From positions 310,001 to 374,000 of the forward strand of contig NZ_JACIEW010000002.1 in NCBI RefSeq assembly GCF_014197055.1: 64,000 bases of DNA, written 5' to 3'. Under the pieces are notes generated by a model. That model made no database searches. It saw only the letters and a program-made list of their open reading frames with translations, and had not been told where the DNA came from. This DNA comes from Devosia subaequoris. GTDB taxonomy: Bacteria > Pseudomonadota > Alphaproteobacteria > Rhizobiales > Devosiaceae. Made by a program: the position numbers and the translations under genes. Positions 1-9,826 of this stretch are shown here, in pieces (positions within the stretch are counted from its first letter, which is position 1; every line of letters starts with the position of its first letter).

Positions 1-324
1 GGTCTTGAAGCGCATGATTTCGGCCAGCATTTCGGCCCGGCGCACCACTGGCAGTGCCCGCGCCCGCGCCGCCATCAATTCGGGATTATCCTTTTTGATC
101 GCGGACGACACCACGACCACCTCGGCCTTGCCCAGATTGTCGCCGCTCTGGCCGATCTCCACTGTAATCCCCATGTCGCGCAAGCGCTGCACATTGGGAT
201 TGAGCGTCAGGTCCGAGCCCTGCACCACGTAACCCTGGTTGTGCAGGATTTCGGCGATACCGCTCATGCCGATGCCGCCAATGCCGATGAAATGAACCGG
301 CCCGATATTGCGGGGCATCTTCAT
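1..324 (-). CDS. murC: UDP-N-acetylmuramate--L-alanine ligase (MurC), N-terminal part
   Basis: Only the first 108 codons lie in the window; the gene runs off the left edge. MurC adds L-alanine to UDP-MurNAc using ATP in the cytoplasm, the first step of the peptidoglycan stem peptide. The N-terminus carries the Mur-ligase Rossmann signature [17 protein letters not shown], followed by the VQGSDL stretch and [13 protein letters not shown], all typical of MurC. The start ATG overlaps the stop of murG in an ATGA arrangement, so the two are translationally coupled. It is the last member of the dcw cluster seen here. Confidence 0.96.
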   Translation of the reverse strand, partial: MKMPRNIGPVHFIGIGGIGMSGIAEILHNQGYVVQGSDLTLNPNVQRLRDMGITVEIGQSGDNLGKAEVVVVSSAIKKDNPELMAARARALPVVRRAEMLAEIMRFKT

Positions 325-1439
325 GGTGTGGGTCTCCCTTCGATCCGGCTATGTTTGCCCGCCAGCATCTCTGCGATGTCAGCCAGTTTTTCGACCGCGC
401 GGGGTTGCCCCAGCGCGCGAGCAGCAGCAGCCGCGCCTGTCAGCGTATCCGGATCAGTCAACAAATCCTGCAGTCGAGTGGCAAGCGATTGCGGTGAAAG
501 CGTGGCCTGTTCAGCCACCCAGCCGCCGCCGCCCTCTTGCAGGAACAGCGCATTGTGCTTCTGGTCCGAATCCAGCGCACCCGGCAGCGGAATGAGAATA
601 GCCGGACGCCCGATGACGCAAAGCTCGGTCACCGTGGAAGCCCCTGCGCGCCCGATCACCAGATGGGCATCGGCGATCCGCTCGGGTAGGTCGGTAATGA
701 AACTTGCCAATTCCACACTGGTGCGCGATTGCCGATAGCTCTCTGCCACCCGCTCGATATCCTCGGCCCGTGCCTGCTGCAGGATATGCAACCGATGCCG
801 CAGATCATCGGGCAACAGCGCAATGGCCGCCGGAACGATCTCGGACAAGGCCCGCGCCCCCTGGCTGCCGCCGGTCACCACCAGGCGAATGGTCCCCTTC
901 TGGTTCAGCCCCGGATAAGGCTTGCCCGCCAAGGGCCGCACGCGATCACGTACGGGATTGCCGGTCACAACCTTTTCCAGCGTCTGGTTTTCGGCAAAAC
1001 GTGTCACTGGAAAGCTCATTGCCAGGACATCGGCAAACCGGGCCAGCGCCCGATTGGCCCGTCCCATCACCGCGTTCTGTTCATGCAACACGCCGGGAAT
1101 GCCCAATAAATTGGCCGCGACGAAGGGCGGAAATGTCGGATAGCCCCCAAAGCCGATCACCGCATCGGGGCGCAGCTTGCGCAACACGTTCCAAGCCGTA
1201 CCGATCCCGCGCAGAATGGTCATGCCTGCCCCGATCAGCTTGAGCGGATTGCGGCCCGACGGTGTGGCTGCCGGCACGATATGGATGCGCCGGGCCGGAA
1301 AATCTGCGCCGTAGCTCTCCACCCTGTGGTCGGTCATCAATTCGACCGCGTGGCCGCGCCGGATCAACTCCTGCGCCAGGGCCATGGCCGGAAACAGATG
1401 GCCGCCCGTGCCGCCGGCAATAAGTACAAATGTTTTCAT
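321..1439 (-). CDS. murG: UDP-N-acetylglucosamine--N-acetylmuramyl-(pentapeptide) pyrophosphoryl-undecaprenol transferase (MurG)
   Basis: This GT28 glycosyltransferase transfers GlcNAc from UDP-GlcNAc to lipid I to make lipid II on the inner face of the membrane. The 372 residues match the family length. Visible motifs are [10 protein letters not shown] at the N-terminus, [12 protein letters not shown], the [12 protein letters not shown] stretch, the GGSQGA loop near the middle and the [12 protein letters not shown] donor-binding segment. The start overlaps the 3' end of ftsW by 4 bases and the stop overlaps murC, so the gene sits in a tightly coupled operon. Confidence 0.97.
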   Translation of the reverse strand: MKTFVLIAGGTGGHLFPAMALAQELIRRGHAVELMTDHRVESYGADFPARRIHIVPAATPSGRNPLKLIGAGMTILRGIGTAWNVLRKLRPDAVIGFGGYPTFPPFVAANLLGIPGVLHEQNAVMGRANRALARFADVLAMSFPVTRFAENQTLEKVVTGNPVRDRVRPLAGKPYPGLNQKGTIRLVVTGGSQGARALSEIVPAAIALLPDDLRHRLHILQQARAEDIERVAESYRQSRTSVELASFITDLPERIADAHLVIGRAGASTVTELCVIGRPAILIPLPGALDSDQKHNALFLQEGGGGWVAEQATLSPQSLATRLQDLLTDPDTLTGAAAAARALGQPRAVEKLADIAEMLAGKHSRIEGRPTP

Positions 1440-2599
1440 TCGGCGGGAGCTACCACGGCGCTGCGGTAGGTGGGAAGGCCGGTCACCATGCGCTCCTCAG
1501 GCTTGGTCCGCGTCAGCGCCAGCATCAACCCCATGCCGAAGGCCACGGCGATCATCGAGGTGCCGCCATAGGACACGAATGGCAGCGTCATGCCCTTGGC
1601 TGGCATCAGATTGAGGTTCACCGCCAAGTTGATGCCCGATTGCATTGCGAACTGCGCTGCCAGGGTCGAAGCGGCCAGCCTTGCGAACAGGCTCGCCTGG
1701 CGCTGCGCCGCCAGCATGGCGCGAATGGCGATGAAACCGATCAGACCAACCAGCCCCATGCAGAACACGATGCCGAATTCCCCGGCCGCTGCCGAAAACA
1801 CGAAGTCGGCATGGGCGTCCGGGATGAGCCGGTTGGCCACGGATTCACCCGGCCCCCGCCCAAACCAACCGCCCTCCATCAGCGACTGCAACGCCCGGTC
1901 CACCTGGTAGGTATTGCCCTCTTCCGGGTTGATGAAGGAGTCGATGCGGCGCGCAAAGTGCGGAAAAAACGCATAGCCGCCGACAAGCAATCCCCCGGCC
2001 ACCCCACCAAGCCCGACGATCACCCACCAGGAAATACCCGAGAAAAACAGCAACACCGCCCAGGTCGCCATCACCAGCGCCGTTTGCCCCAGGTCGGGCT
2101 GCAGCAACAGCGCGCCAACGAGCAGCCCCATGATCAGCGTGGCAATCGCGCGCCCAGGAACATTGCGGTGGATCATATACTCGGAAAACAGCCAGGCTCC
2201 GATTACGGCAAAGGCAGGTTTCACGAATTCAGTCGGCTGCACCGTCCAGCCCGCAAGGGAAATCCAGCGCTTGGCGCCCTTGACCTCGGTCCCGAAATGC
2301 AGCGTCGCCCAGAGCAGAATAGTCATCGCCACCAGCGTGCCCAGCGCCACGAAACGGGCCTGACGATGGCCCAGAAGAGACGTCGCCAGCATCACCGGCA
2401 CAGCCAGCAGGCAGAAGAATGCGTGGCGGATCACGAAATGCCATTCATCCAGGCCGATACGCTCGGCCACCGCCGGGCTGGCGCCGAAACTGAGCACCAT
2501 GCCCACGGCGAGCAGCATGATGAGCGCCCCGAGCAGTTCGCGGTCAATCGACCACCACCACTCGGCCAGGGGCGTTTTTTCGGCGCGGGAGAACATCAT
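1436..2599 (-). CDS. ftsW: Peptidoglycan glycosyltransferase FtsW (SEDS family)
   Basis: FtsW is the septal SEDS polymerase that works with the PBP encoded by ftsI. The 387-residue protein shows about ten hydrophobic segments and ends with the conserved FVSYGGTSMIAVAFGMGL stretch; GAKRWISLAG and the PDLGQTAL loop are also SEDS signatures. I chose the double ATG at 2599/2596 (MMFSRAEKTPLAEWWW) because rhizobial FtsW proteins begin close to this sequence. A TTG further upstream at 2644 would add 15 residues. The gene normally between mraY and ftsW, murD, is absent, and only about 120 bases separate mraY from this start. Confidence 0.95.
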   Translation of the reverse strand: MMFSRAEKTPLAEWWWSIDRELLGALIMLLAVGMVLSFGASPAVAERIGLDEWHFVIRHAFFCLLAVPVMLATSLLGHRQARFVALGTLVAMTILLWATLHFGTEVKGAKRWISLAGWTVQPTEFVKPAFAVIGAWLFSEYMIHRNVPGRAIATLIMGLLVGALLLQPDLGQTALVMATWAVLLFFSGISWWVIVGLGGVAGGLLVGGYAFFPHFARRIDSFINPEEGNTYQVDRALQSLMEGGWFGRGPGESVANRLIPDAHADFVFSAAAGEFGIVFCMGLVGLIGFIAIRAMLAAQRQASLFARLAASTLAAQFAMQSGINLAVNLNLMPAKGMTLPFVSYGGTSMIAVAFGMGLMLALTRTKPEERMVTGLPTYRSAVVAPAE

Positions 2600-2722
2600 C
2601 GGGAAAACCGGGCTACGCAATACGAATTGTATCGAGTGTATCAACCAGTTGGTTACCGATTTGCCAAAGCCTTTGCGTTTTGCGAATCCAATGCGTGGCT
2701 ATTGTGTCGCGGCGAGCCGGCG

Positions 2723-3808
2723 TCAGCGCAGTTTCAAACTCGACAGCCCGATCAGCGCCAGCACGAAGGAAATGATCCAGAACCGGATCACCACCTGGCT
2801 CTCGGTCCAGCCCAGATGCTCGAAATGGTGATGGATCGGCGCCATGCGGAACACTCGTTTGCCGGTCAGCCGGAATGAGGTCACCTGCACGATCACCGAA
2901 ACGGTTTCGAGCACGAACAGCCCGCCAATGATCGCCAGCACGATCTCATGCTTGGTCGCCACGGCAATGGTGCCCAGCGCCCCGCCCAGGGCCAGCGAAC
3001 CGGTATCGCCCATAAAGATCTGTGCCGGTGGTGCATTGAACCACAAAAAGCCAAGACCCGCCCCGATCAGCGCCCCGCAGACCACAGCAAGTTCAGCCGT
3101 TCCCGGCACACCATTAAGCAGCAGATAGTCGGCATAGGTCTGTGATCCGACGAGATAGGCGATCAACCCGAAACAGGCCGCTGCCACCATCACCGGCACA
3201 ATCGCCAGGCCATCCAGACCATCGGTCAGATTGACCGAGTTGCCGGCCGCGACGACGACGAAGCCGCCAAACAGAATGTAGAAATAGCCAAGATTGAGCG
3301 CCAGATCCTTGACGAAGGGAAACAGCAGCGAGGTTCCGTACGACCCCGAGGCCAGTTGCGAGATGAAGAAGGCTGCAATGCCCCCGATCAGCGCTTCGAG
3401 TATGAGCCGCTGCTTGGAGCCAAAGCCGGTATGGCTCATCCGCTTGACCTTGAGATAGTCGTCGTAAAACCCGATGGCGCCGAACCCGATGGTGACGAAC
3501 AGCACCACCCAGACATAGCCATTGGTCAGGTTCGACCACAGCAAGGTCGAGATCACCGCGCCCGACAGGATCATCAGACCGCCCATTGTGGGCGTGCCCT
3601 TCTTGGTCAGCAAATGCCCGGCCGGACCATCCTCACGGATCGGCTGGCCGCGCCCCTGCTTGACACGCAGCAGCGCAATCATCCCCGGCCCAAACATGAA
3701 GACAAAGAACAGGGCCGTTACCACCGCGCCCGCCGTGCGGAAGGTGATATAGCGGAACACATTGAAGGCGGCGAACTGCTCACCCAATTGGCCAAGGAAA
3801 TAGAGCAT
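2723..3808 (-). CDS. mraY: Phospho-N-acetylmuramoyl-pentapeptide-transferase (MraY)
   Basis: MraY attaches phospho-MurNAc-pentapeptide to undecaprenyl phosphate, giving lipid I; it is a polytopic inner-membrane enzyme. The 361 residues show ten hydrophobic segments and the family motifs [14 protein letters not shown] (acidic cluster), [25 protein letters not shown] and the histidine-rich loop [12 protein letters not shown]. The start is 26 bases after the stop of murF. Downstream, the conserved dcw order is broken because ftsW rather than murD follows. Confidence 0.97.
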   Translation of the reverse strand: MLYFLGQLGEQFAAFNVFRYITFRTAGAVVTALFFVFMFGPGMIALLRVKQGRGQPIREDGPAGHLLTKKGTPTMGGLMILSGAVISTLLWSNLTNGYVWVVLFVTIGFGAIGFYDDYLKVKRMSHTGFGSKQRLILEALIGGIAAFFISQLASGSYGTSLLFPFVKDLALNLGYFYILFGGFVVVAAGNSVNLTDGLDGLAIVPVMVAAACFGLIAYLVGSQTYADYLLLNGVPGTAELAVVCGALIGAGLGFLWFNAPPAQIFMGDTGSLALGGALGTIAVATKHEIVLAIIGGLFVLETVSVIVQVTSFRLTGKRVFRMAPIHHHFEHLGWTESQVVIRFWIISFVLALIGLSSLKLR

Positions 3809-3834
3809 TCTTGTCTACTACACTTTCGGGTGTA

Positions 3835-5226
3835 TCAGCTGCGCGCGAATCGCGATTTGATTTCGGTGACGACGCGCGACAGGCCTACGCCGTTGGACCC
3901 TTTGACCATAACTGCGTCGCCATAGGCAAGGTCGGCCATGATCACGTCCAGGCCTTCTTCGACCGAGCCATGATGGCTGGCCAACAGGGCCCTTGGCAGG
4001 GCAGCGGCGAGTGCCGCCATGCTTTTGCCCACCAGATGCACCCGCTCCGCCCCGCTATTGTGTACAGCGTCGACCAGCCCGGCATGCATCGCCGCGCCCG
4101 CTTCGCCCAGCTCCAGCATGTCCCCGAGCACCGCGATCTTGCGCCCCCCCGGCGCCTCCAGCGTCGAAAACACCTCCAACGCCGCTCCCATCGAGGCGGT
4201 ATTGGCGTTGTAGCTCTCATCGATCAGCAGCAGCGGCTTGTCTTCCGGCCCAAGCATCACGCGCTGCCCGCGCCCTGGTTGCGCACCGAACCCGGCCAGT
4301 GCGCGCAATGCCGTGTTCGCTTCAATCCCGGCCAGATACGCCACCGCCAGCGCCGCCGTCGCATTGGACAACATGTGCCGCCCGGTCACGCCCAGCCTCA
4401 ACGCATGGCTCTCATCGCCATGCACAATTGTCGCGAAACTGCGGTCCGCAGCCATTTCCGGCGCCGTGATCTGCCAGTCGACGCCCCGCGCAAACCCATA
4501 GGTCACAATACGCCCGACATCGGCCGCCGCCGCGAGTTCGAGCAGCAGATTGATCTGCGGATGGTCGGCATTGAGAACCGCCGTGCCGCCCGGCTCCAGA
4601 CCCTCGAAAATCTCGGCCTTGGCCCGCGCGATGTTGTCGAGACTGCCCAGCCTCTCCAGATGCGCCGGCGCAATATTGGTAATCACCGCCACATGCGGCC
4701 GCACCAATTGGCTCAATGGCCGGATCTCGTCGGGTGCGTTCATGCCCATTTCGAACACGCCAAACTGCGCCGTTTCGGGCATCCGCGCCAGCATCAGCGG
4801 CACACCCCAGTGATTGTTGAAGCTCTTGATCGAAGCATGGGTTTTCCCCGCCGCTTCGAACACCAGCCGCAGGGCTTCCTTCGTGGTTGTCTTGCCCACG
4901 CTTCCCGTCACACCGACGACAAATGCCCGGCTGCGTTCGCGCGCAGCAATTGCCAGATCGCGCAATCCGCCCAGCGCGTCGGGCACGACAATCCGGCCAT
5001 CCCCCTCGCCGCGGCTGACCAGCGCCGCAACCGCACCATTCTCAAGCGCTTTATCGACGAAGTCATGTCCGTCAAACCGGTCGCCCTTGATCGCTACAAA
5101 CAGCGCGTCGGCCCCCAGCTCACGCGAGTCGATGGAGATCGAGTTGATTTCCCTGGCCGACACCATGGTCGCTTCGCCACCGGTGGCCGCCAGAACAGCA
5201 TCGAGAGTAAACAGTGGTGGTGTCAT
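3835..5226 (-). CDS. murF: UDP-N-acetylmuramoyl-tripeptide--D-alanyl-D-alanine ligase (MurF)
   Basis: MurF adds the D-Ala-D-Ala dipeptide to UDP-MurNAc-tripeptide in the cytoplasm. The ATP-binding loop is GVTGSVGKTTTKE; SFNNHWGVPL, the FEMGMNAP segment and IDESYNANTASM are typical MurF features. The length of 463 residues is normal. It lies 36 bases after murE and 26 before mraY on the same strand, in the usual dcw order. Confidence 0.97.
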   Translation of the reverse strand: MTPPLFTLDAVLAATGGEATMVSAREINSISIDSRELGADALFVAIKGDRFDGHDFVDKALENGAVAALVSRGEGDGRIVVPDALGGLRDLAIAARERSRAFVVGVTGSVGKTTTKEALRLVFEAAGKTHASIKSFNNHWGVPLMLARMPETAQFGVFEMGMNAPDEIRPLSQLVRPHVAVITNIAPAHLERLGSLDNIARAKAEIFEGLEPGGTAVLNADHPQINLLLELAAAADVGRIVTYGFARGVDWQITAPEMAADRSFATIVHGDESHALRLGVTGRHMLSNATAALAVAYLAGIEANTALRALAGFGAQPGRGQRVMLGPEDKPLLLIDESYNANTASMGAALEVFSTLEAPGGRKIAVLGDMLELGEAGAAMHAGLVDAVHNSGAERVHLVGKSMAALAAALPRALLASHHGSVEEGLDVIMADLAYGDAVMVKGSNGVGLSRVVTEIKSRFARS

Positions 5227-5262
5227 GTCATGTGCCGCATCGCGCCTGGAACGAAACCGGCA

Positions 5263-6705
5263 TCACCCCTTGATCGCCGCCAAGACCACTTCATGGTCCG
5301 AGAAATGCGACTTGGTGGTACCCACGATCTGATAGGTCTCATGCCCCTTGCCGGCCACCAGCAGCACGTCGCCCGGTTTGAGCGATTTGACAGCATCTTC
5401 AATGGCCTGCTTGCGGTCGGCAATTTCGATCGCCCCCTTGGCTCCGGCGAGGACTTCGGCGCGGATCGCGGCCGGGTCCTCGGTGCGAGGATTGTCATCC
5501 GTAACAATCACCACATCGGCAAGCTCGCTGGCAATTTCGCCCATTTGAGGGCGCTTGCCCTTGTCGCGATCCCCGCCGCAGCCAAACACCACCTGCAGCT
5601 TGTTCTTGGCATAGGGACGCAGGGTCTGCAGCGCCACGCGCAGCGCTTCGGGCTTGTGCGAGTAATCCACGAAAATCGCCGCGCCATTATACTCTGCCAC
5701 CAGCTCCAGTCGACCGCGCGCGCCCACTAGCTCCGGCAATGCCGCAAAGGCATCGGCCTTGTCCACGCCCGCCGACATCGCCAGCGCCGCCGCAACCAGC
5801 GCGTTGGACACCTGAAATTCTCCGGGGAGCTTGAGATGGAAGTTCACCTTCTCGCCGATATGGCGCACGACCACGCGCTGGCCATAACCCTCGGGCTCGA
5901 TCGAGAGAATTTCCATGTAGGCGCCTTCGCGGCCCACCGTCAGCAGCGTCGCGCTGGCCGAGAGTGCAGCGAACATGAACTGCTCATGCTCGGGATCATC
6001 GACATTGACGACGGCCGCGCCCCCGTCCACCAGCAAGTCGGTGAACAGCCGCAATTTGGCGTTGCGGTATTCGTCCATGTCCTGGTGATAGTCGAGGTGA
6101 TCGCGGCTGAGATTGGTGAAAGCCACCGCCTCGAAATGCACGCCGTCCAGCCGATGCTGGTCCAGCCCATGGCTTGAGGCCTCGAGCGCCACATGGTCGA
6201 TCCCCTGCGCCTTGAGCGCCCGCATCGCCTGATGCAGCGTGCGCGAATCCGGCGTGGTCAGCGCACCCTCGATAACGCGCTTGGAAGTCTCGATGCCCAG
6301 CGTACCAATGCTGGCGCCAGGCACCCCGGCGTGATCCCAGATCTGGCGCACGAAGGAGGCAACGGAAGTCTTGCCATTGGTGCCCGTCACCGCCACCAGG
6401 ATTTCCGGCTGCGGTTCGAACACCCGGCTGGCCGCCCGCGCATAAGAGGCCCGCACATCCTTGACGATGATCACCGGCACACCGGGGTCACCCGGCGGGG
6501 CGGTATCGGTCACGACAGCCAGCGCGCCACGCTGGACCGCATCTGCCACGAATTGATTGCCATGCACCTTGGCGCCCGGCAGTGCAAAAAAGATATCGCC
6601 CGGTTCGATCCGGCGGCTATCCGAATTCAGCCCGAAGACCGCGCCGAGACCCTTTTTGGGACGGGCGCCGGACCCTTCGAGCAACTGGGTTACGCTGATA
6701 GACAC
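5263..6705 (-). CDS. murE: UDP-N-acetylmuramoyl-L-alanyl-D-glutamate--2,6-diaminopimelate ligase (MurE)
   Basis: MurE adds the third residue of the stem peptide. The ATP-binding loop VTGTNGKTSVASF and the segment DDNPRTEDP are visible; the DNPR motif is the known marker for meso-diaminopimelate as the substrate, as expected in a Gram-negative cell. The 480-residue length fits. Only three bases separate it from the end of ftsI, so the genes are probably co-transcribed. Its substrate comes from the MurD step, for which no gene is present in this cluster. Confidence 0.97.
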   Translation of the reverse strand: MSISVTQLLEGSGARPKKGLGAVFGLNSDSRRIEPGDIFFALPGAKVHGNQFVADAVQRGALAVVTDTAPPGDPGVPVIIVKDVRASYARAASRVFEPQPEILVAVTGTNGKTSVASFVRQIWDHAGVPGASIGTLGIETSKRVIEGALTTPDSRTLHQAMRALKAQGIDHVALEASSHGLDQHRLDGVHFEAVAFTNLSRDHLDYHQDMDEYRNAKLRLFTDLLVDGGAAVVNVDDPEHEQFMFAALSASATLLTVGREGAYMEILSIEPEGYGQRVVVRHIGEKVNFHLKLPGEFQVSNALVAAALAMSAGVDKADAFAALPELVGARGRLELVAEYNGAAIFVDYSHKPEALRVALQTLRPYAKNKLQVVFGCGGDRDKGKRPQMGEIASELADVVIVTDDNPRTEDPAAIRAEVLAGAKGAIEIADRKQAIEDAVKSLKPGDVLLVAGKGHETYQIVGTTKSHFSDHEVVLAAIKG

Positions 6706-6708
6706 CGA

Positions 6709-8445
6709 TCAGAATCCTTCTGGATAGAGTTGTCTGACTTCCGCAGGCACGATCTGCTGATCGACCGCTTCGCTGAAGTCCGGGGCAATTCCGAGCATGG
6801 GAGCGACGCGCTGAACAACGCGGCCCGTCAACATGCCGGCATTCCAGCCGGCCGTCGTGCCCGATTGGGCGTTTTCCGCCGTGGGTTCGTCCACCAGGAT
6901 CACCATGGCATAGCGAGGATTGTCGAGCGGAAATGCCGAGGCGAAAAAATTGGTGACCTTGCTGGATGAATAGCGCCCATCCACCACCTTCTCCGCCGTG
7001 CCGGTCTTGCCGCCAACGCGATAGCCCTGCGCCGTCATGTTCATCTTCGAACCCGAACCGCCCGTCGAAATTGCATTCAAGCGCATCAGATAGCGCAGAT
7101 AGCCGCTGGTCTCTGGGCGCAGCACCCGTTCATAAAGCGGCTCGGCCTCGGCGATATCGCGCTTGTAAAGCGTGGGTGCAATGTAGTTGCCGCCATTCAC
7201 AAAGGCCGCATAAGCGGTGGCCATGTGCAGCGGTGACACCGAAAGACCGTGACCGAATGAGGCTGTCGCCGCGCCCACCTCGGAAAAACTGTCCGGTACT
7301 GTCGGCACGCGCATTTCGGGCAATTCGAACTCCACGCGTTCATCGAATTTCATGCGAGACAGGAAGGCCCGGTAATTGTCTTTGCCCATTGCCTGCATGA
7401 TGCGGATCGTGCCGATATTGGACGAGTATTTATAGACCTCGGGCAGCGCCAGAATGCGGTGCTTACCGTGAAAGTCGTCGATCGTATAGCGGCCGAATCG
7501 AATGCCATAGCGCGCATCGAACTCGTCCGTGATGCTCACCGCGCCGCTATCGAGGGCCCCCGCCATGGTGACCGTCTTGAAGATCGAACCCGGCTCGAAA
7601 ATACCCGAGGTGATCCGGTTGAACGTGTCCTTGACCAGTGCCGTGGCAGGCTCGTTGGGATTGAAGTCCGGCACCGAGGCGAGCGCAATCACTTCGCCGG
7701 TGTAGATGTCCAGCATGACACCGGCCGCCGCGATGGCCTGATAGCGGGTCATTGCATCCATCAACTGCTCATGCAGCACATGCTGCACGCGCATGTCGAC
7801 GCTGAGCTCCACCGGTGTCAGTGCATTGCCGCGGGCCAGCCCGAGTTCCTGCAGCAGCGCCACCGATTCACTGTCCATGTGCCGCTCGATGCCGGCAATG
7901 CCCTGATTGTCCACATTGGTAGAACCCAGGATATGCGCGGCTTCATTCATCCCGGGATAGAAGCGCTTGGATTCGGTGATGAAGTCGATACCGGGGATGC
8001 CGAGGCGCATCACCGCCTCCTGGATGGCCGGGGTCAGCTCGCGCTTGACCCAGACAAAGCCCTGATCACCGGTCAGCCTGTCGCGCAGCCAGTCTTCGTC
8101 GATATCGGGCAACACGGTGCGCAACTCACGCACCGCCTCTTCCACATCGATAATCCGGCGCGGTTCGGCATACAGCGAGGGAACGCGGATATCGACCGCC
8201 ATTTCCAGCCCGTTCCGATCCAGGATTGGCGGCCGAGTCGCTGTGATGGCATCGCGCGTCTGCCCCTCGATGCTCTGGTCGGTTTCGGCCAGGCCCAACT
8301 GCACCAGCCGGCCACCGACCAGCCCCAGGCCCAACACGACAGCAAGTACCATCCAGCGAATACGCGCCTGCGTCAGGTTCCCCCGCTGCTTGCGCGCACC
8401 GTCAATGGCGATGGTCTGCACATGGCCTTCAGTGATGGCAGCCAT
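6709..8445 (-). CDS. ftsI: Septal peptidoglycan transpeptidase, penicillin-binding protein 3 (FtsI)
   Basis: This class B penicillin-binding protein cross-links septal peptidoglycan in the periplasm. It has a short cytoplasmic N-terminus, one membrane anchor (about residues 31-50), a dimerisation domain and a C-terminal transpeptidase domain. The catalytic triad motifs are visible: SIFK with nucleophile Ser287 and Lys290, SSN in YKYSSNIG, and KTG at Lys480 (GGKTGTAEK). The length of 578 residues is normal. Its start overlaps the last base of ftsL, and murE follows after three bases. Confidence 0.96.
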   Translation of the reverse strand: MAAITEGHVQTIAIDGARKQRGNLTQARIRWMVLAVVLGLGLVGGRLVQLGLAETDQSIEGQTRDAITATRPPILDRNGLEMAVDIRVPSLYAEPRRIIDVEEAVRELRTVLPDIDEDWLRDRLTGDQGFVWVKRELTPAIQEAVMRLGIPGIDFITESKRFYPGMNEAAHILGSTNVDNQGIAGIERHMDSESVALLQELGLARGNALTPVELSVDMRVQHVLHEQLMDAMTRYQAIAAAGVMLDIYTGEVIALASVPDFNPNEPATALVKDTFNRITSGIFEPGSIFKTVTMAGALDSGAVSITDEFDARYGIRFGRYTIDDFHGKHRILALPEVYKYSSNIGTIRIMQAMGKDNYRAFLSRMKFDERVEFELPEMRVPTVPDSFSEVGAATASFGHGLSVSPLHMATAYAAFVNGGNYIAPTLYKRDIAEAEPLYERVLRPETSGYLRYLMRLNAISTGGSGSKMNMTAQGYRVGGKTGTAEKVVDGRYSSSKVTNFFASAFPLDNPRYAMVILVDEPTAENAQSGTTAGWNAGMLTGRVVQRVAPMLGIAPDFSEAVDQQIVPAEVRQLYPEGF

Positions 8446-8828
8446 TATTCAATGCCCTCCATCTCGAGAATGGCGTCAATGGGATCGATGCCCGCGGAAA
8501 TGGCAGAAAACAGGGCATCCATCGCCGCAGTATCGGGTTTGGCCGGGCGCATTGGCAGCGCCGTAAAGGCGCCGAACTGCTCCTGCTGCACCGGAATGAT
8601 CGCGAGCTCATCCTGATGACGCTTAATGATAGGATCGATATGGCCCGGCTGGTTCAGCACCGCCCAATCGGCTTTAAGCAGAGAAAGCTGCCCTTCCTGA
8701 TCTTCAATCTGGGCCGCCAGCGCCGTGCGTTCGGACGCTGTCCCCTCGATGGAAAACTTCAGCGCATAGACACCGGCCAGCATCACCACCGACACGACCA
8801 ACAAGAAGATATTGAGATTGCGGATCAT
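8445..8828 (-). CDS. ftsL: Cell division protein FtsL
   Basis: A 127-residue bitopic membrane protein with an N-terminal transmembrane segment (about residues 5-23) followed by a predicted coiled coil (GTASERTALAAQIEDQEGQ). FtsL bridges early and late division proteins through FtsB and the FtsW-FtsI pair. Sequence conservation is low in this family, so the call leans on its size, topology and exact position between rsmH and ftsI. It overlaps both neighbours by 1-4 bases. Confidence 0.9.
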   Translation of the reverse strand: MIRNLNIFLLVVSVVMLAGVYALKFSIEGTASERTALAAQIEDQEGQLSLLKADWAVLNQPGHIDPIIKRHQDELAIIPVQQEQFGAFTALPMRPAKPDTAAMDALFSAISAGIDPIDAILEMEGIE

Positions 8829-9826
8829 GCGGCGCCCCTGATTCGAGGAACACCCAGCCCGGAAAGATCGACGGCGCGCGCGGCCTCGCTGGTGCGCACA
8901 CCGCTGCGCAACACAGCCGACCGGGCACGCGGATTGCGAGCCAGTTCGCTCTTGCCTGATTTGACCGCCTTGGACACTGGTTGCCAGCGGCGCGGCGCCA
9001 TCTCGACCTGAGGCAGATGACGCGAGGCCGTCGGCCCACCCTTGTCGGGATCAAAGAAGCGTTTGACGATACGATCCTCAAGCGAATGAAAGCTGACCAC
9101 GGCCAGCCGCCCGCCTTCGGCAAGCAACCGCTCGGCGGCGAACAACCCTTCGACCAATTGGTCGAACTCACCATTGACCGCAATACGCAGGGCCTGAAAC
9201 GAGCGCGTCGCCGGGTGGGCATCGCCGGGCTTGCGGCCAATGGCCTTTTCGATGATACGCGCCAGCTCCAGCGTAGTGGTGATCGGCGTCTCCTGCCGCG
9301 CCGCCACGATGAACTGGGCAATGCGGCGCGACTTGCGCTCCTCGCCATAAGCATAGAGCAGATTGGCCAGTTGCTCGGCCTCCAGCTCATTGACCAGGTC
9401 CGCCGCACTGGTTCCCGACTTGCTCATACGCATGTCAAGCGGGCCCTCCCGCATGAAGGAGAAACCGCGTTCCGCCTGGTCGAGCTGCATCGAGGAAACG
9501 CCGATATCGAGCACCACCGCGTCCACCGGATCGAGCTGGGCAACAAGCGTATCCAGCTCGGAAAATGTACCGGCAACAAAGGTGAAGCGATCCGGAAAAT
9601 CGGCCTTGAGCGCGTCGACATGCGGCGCGACCGAAGGATCGCGATCAATACCTATCACCTCGGCACCGGCTTCCAGCATGGCCCGCGAATAGCCCCCTGC
9701 GCCGAAGGTGCCATCGACGATGCGGCGGCCCGCCACCGGCTCCAGCGCCGCCAGCACCTCCGCAAGCAGCACGGGCACATGCGGACCACCCGGCTCTTCG
9801 GTTTCGGGCAGGGAAGGCTTGCCCAT
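8825..9826 (-). CDS. rsmH: 16S rRNA (cytosine(1402)-N(4))-methyltransferase RsmH (MraW)
   Basis: RsmH methylates N4 of C1402 in 16S rRNA using S-adenosylmethionine. The SAM-binding loop DGTFGAGGYSRAML, AVVLDIGVSSMQLDQAERGFSF (in two pieces of the same region) and the late segment VVSFHSLEDRIVK are family hallmarks. The length of 333 residues is normal. It is the first gene of the dcw cluster here. The gene that normally precedes it, mraZ, is absent, and a divergent histidine kinase gene begins about 200 bases upstream. Confidence 0.97.
   Translation of the reverse strand: MGKPSLPETEEPGGPHVPVLLAEVLAALEPVAGRRIVDGTFGAGGYSRAMLEAGAEVIGIDRDPSVAPHVDALKADFPDRFTFVAGTFSELDTLVAQLDPVDAVVLDIGVSSMQLDQAERGFSFMREGPLDMRMSKSGTSAADLVNELEAEQLANLLYAYGEERKSRRIAQFIVAARQETPITTTLELARIIEKAIGRKPGDAHPATRSFQALRIAVNGEFDQLVEGLFAAERLLAEGGRLAVVSFHSLEDRIVKRFFDPDKGGPTASRHLPQVEMAPRRWQPVSKAVKSGKSELARNPRARSAVLRSGVRTSEAARAVDLSGLGVPRIRGAA

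Noticed and set aside
3811-5730. A 639-codon open frame on the plus strand over murF/murE
   Set aside because: Antisense to conserved Mur ligases; composition rich in Arg/His/Gln without motifs.
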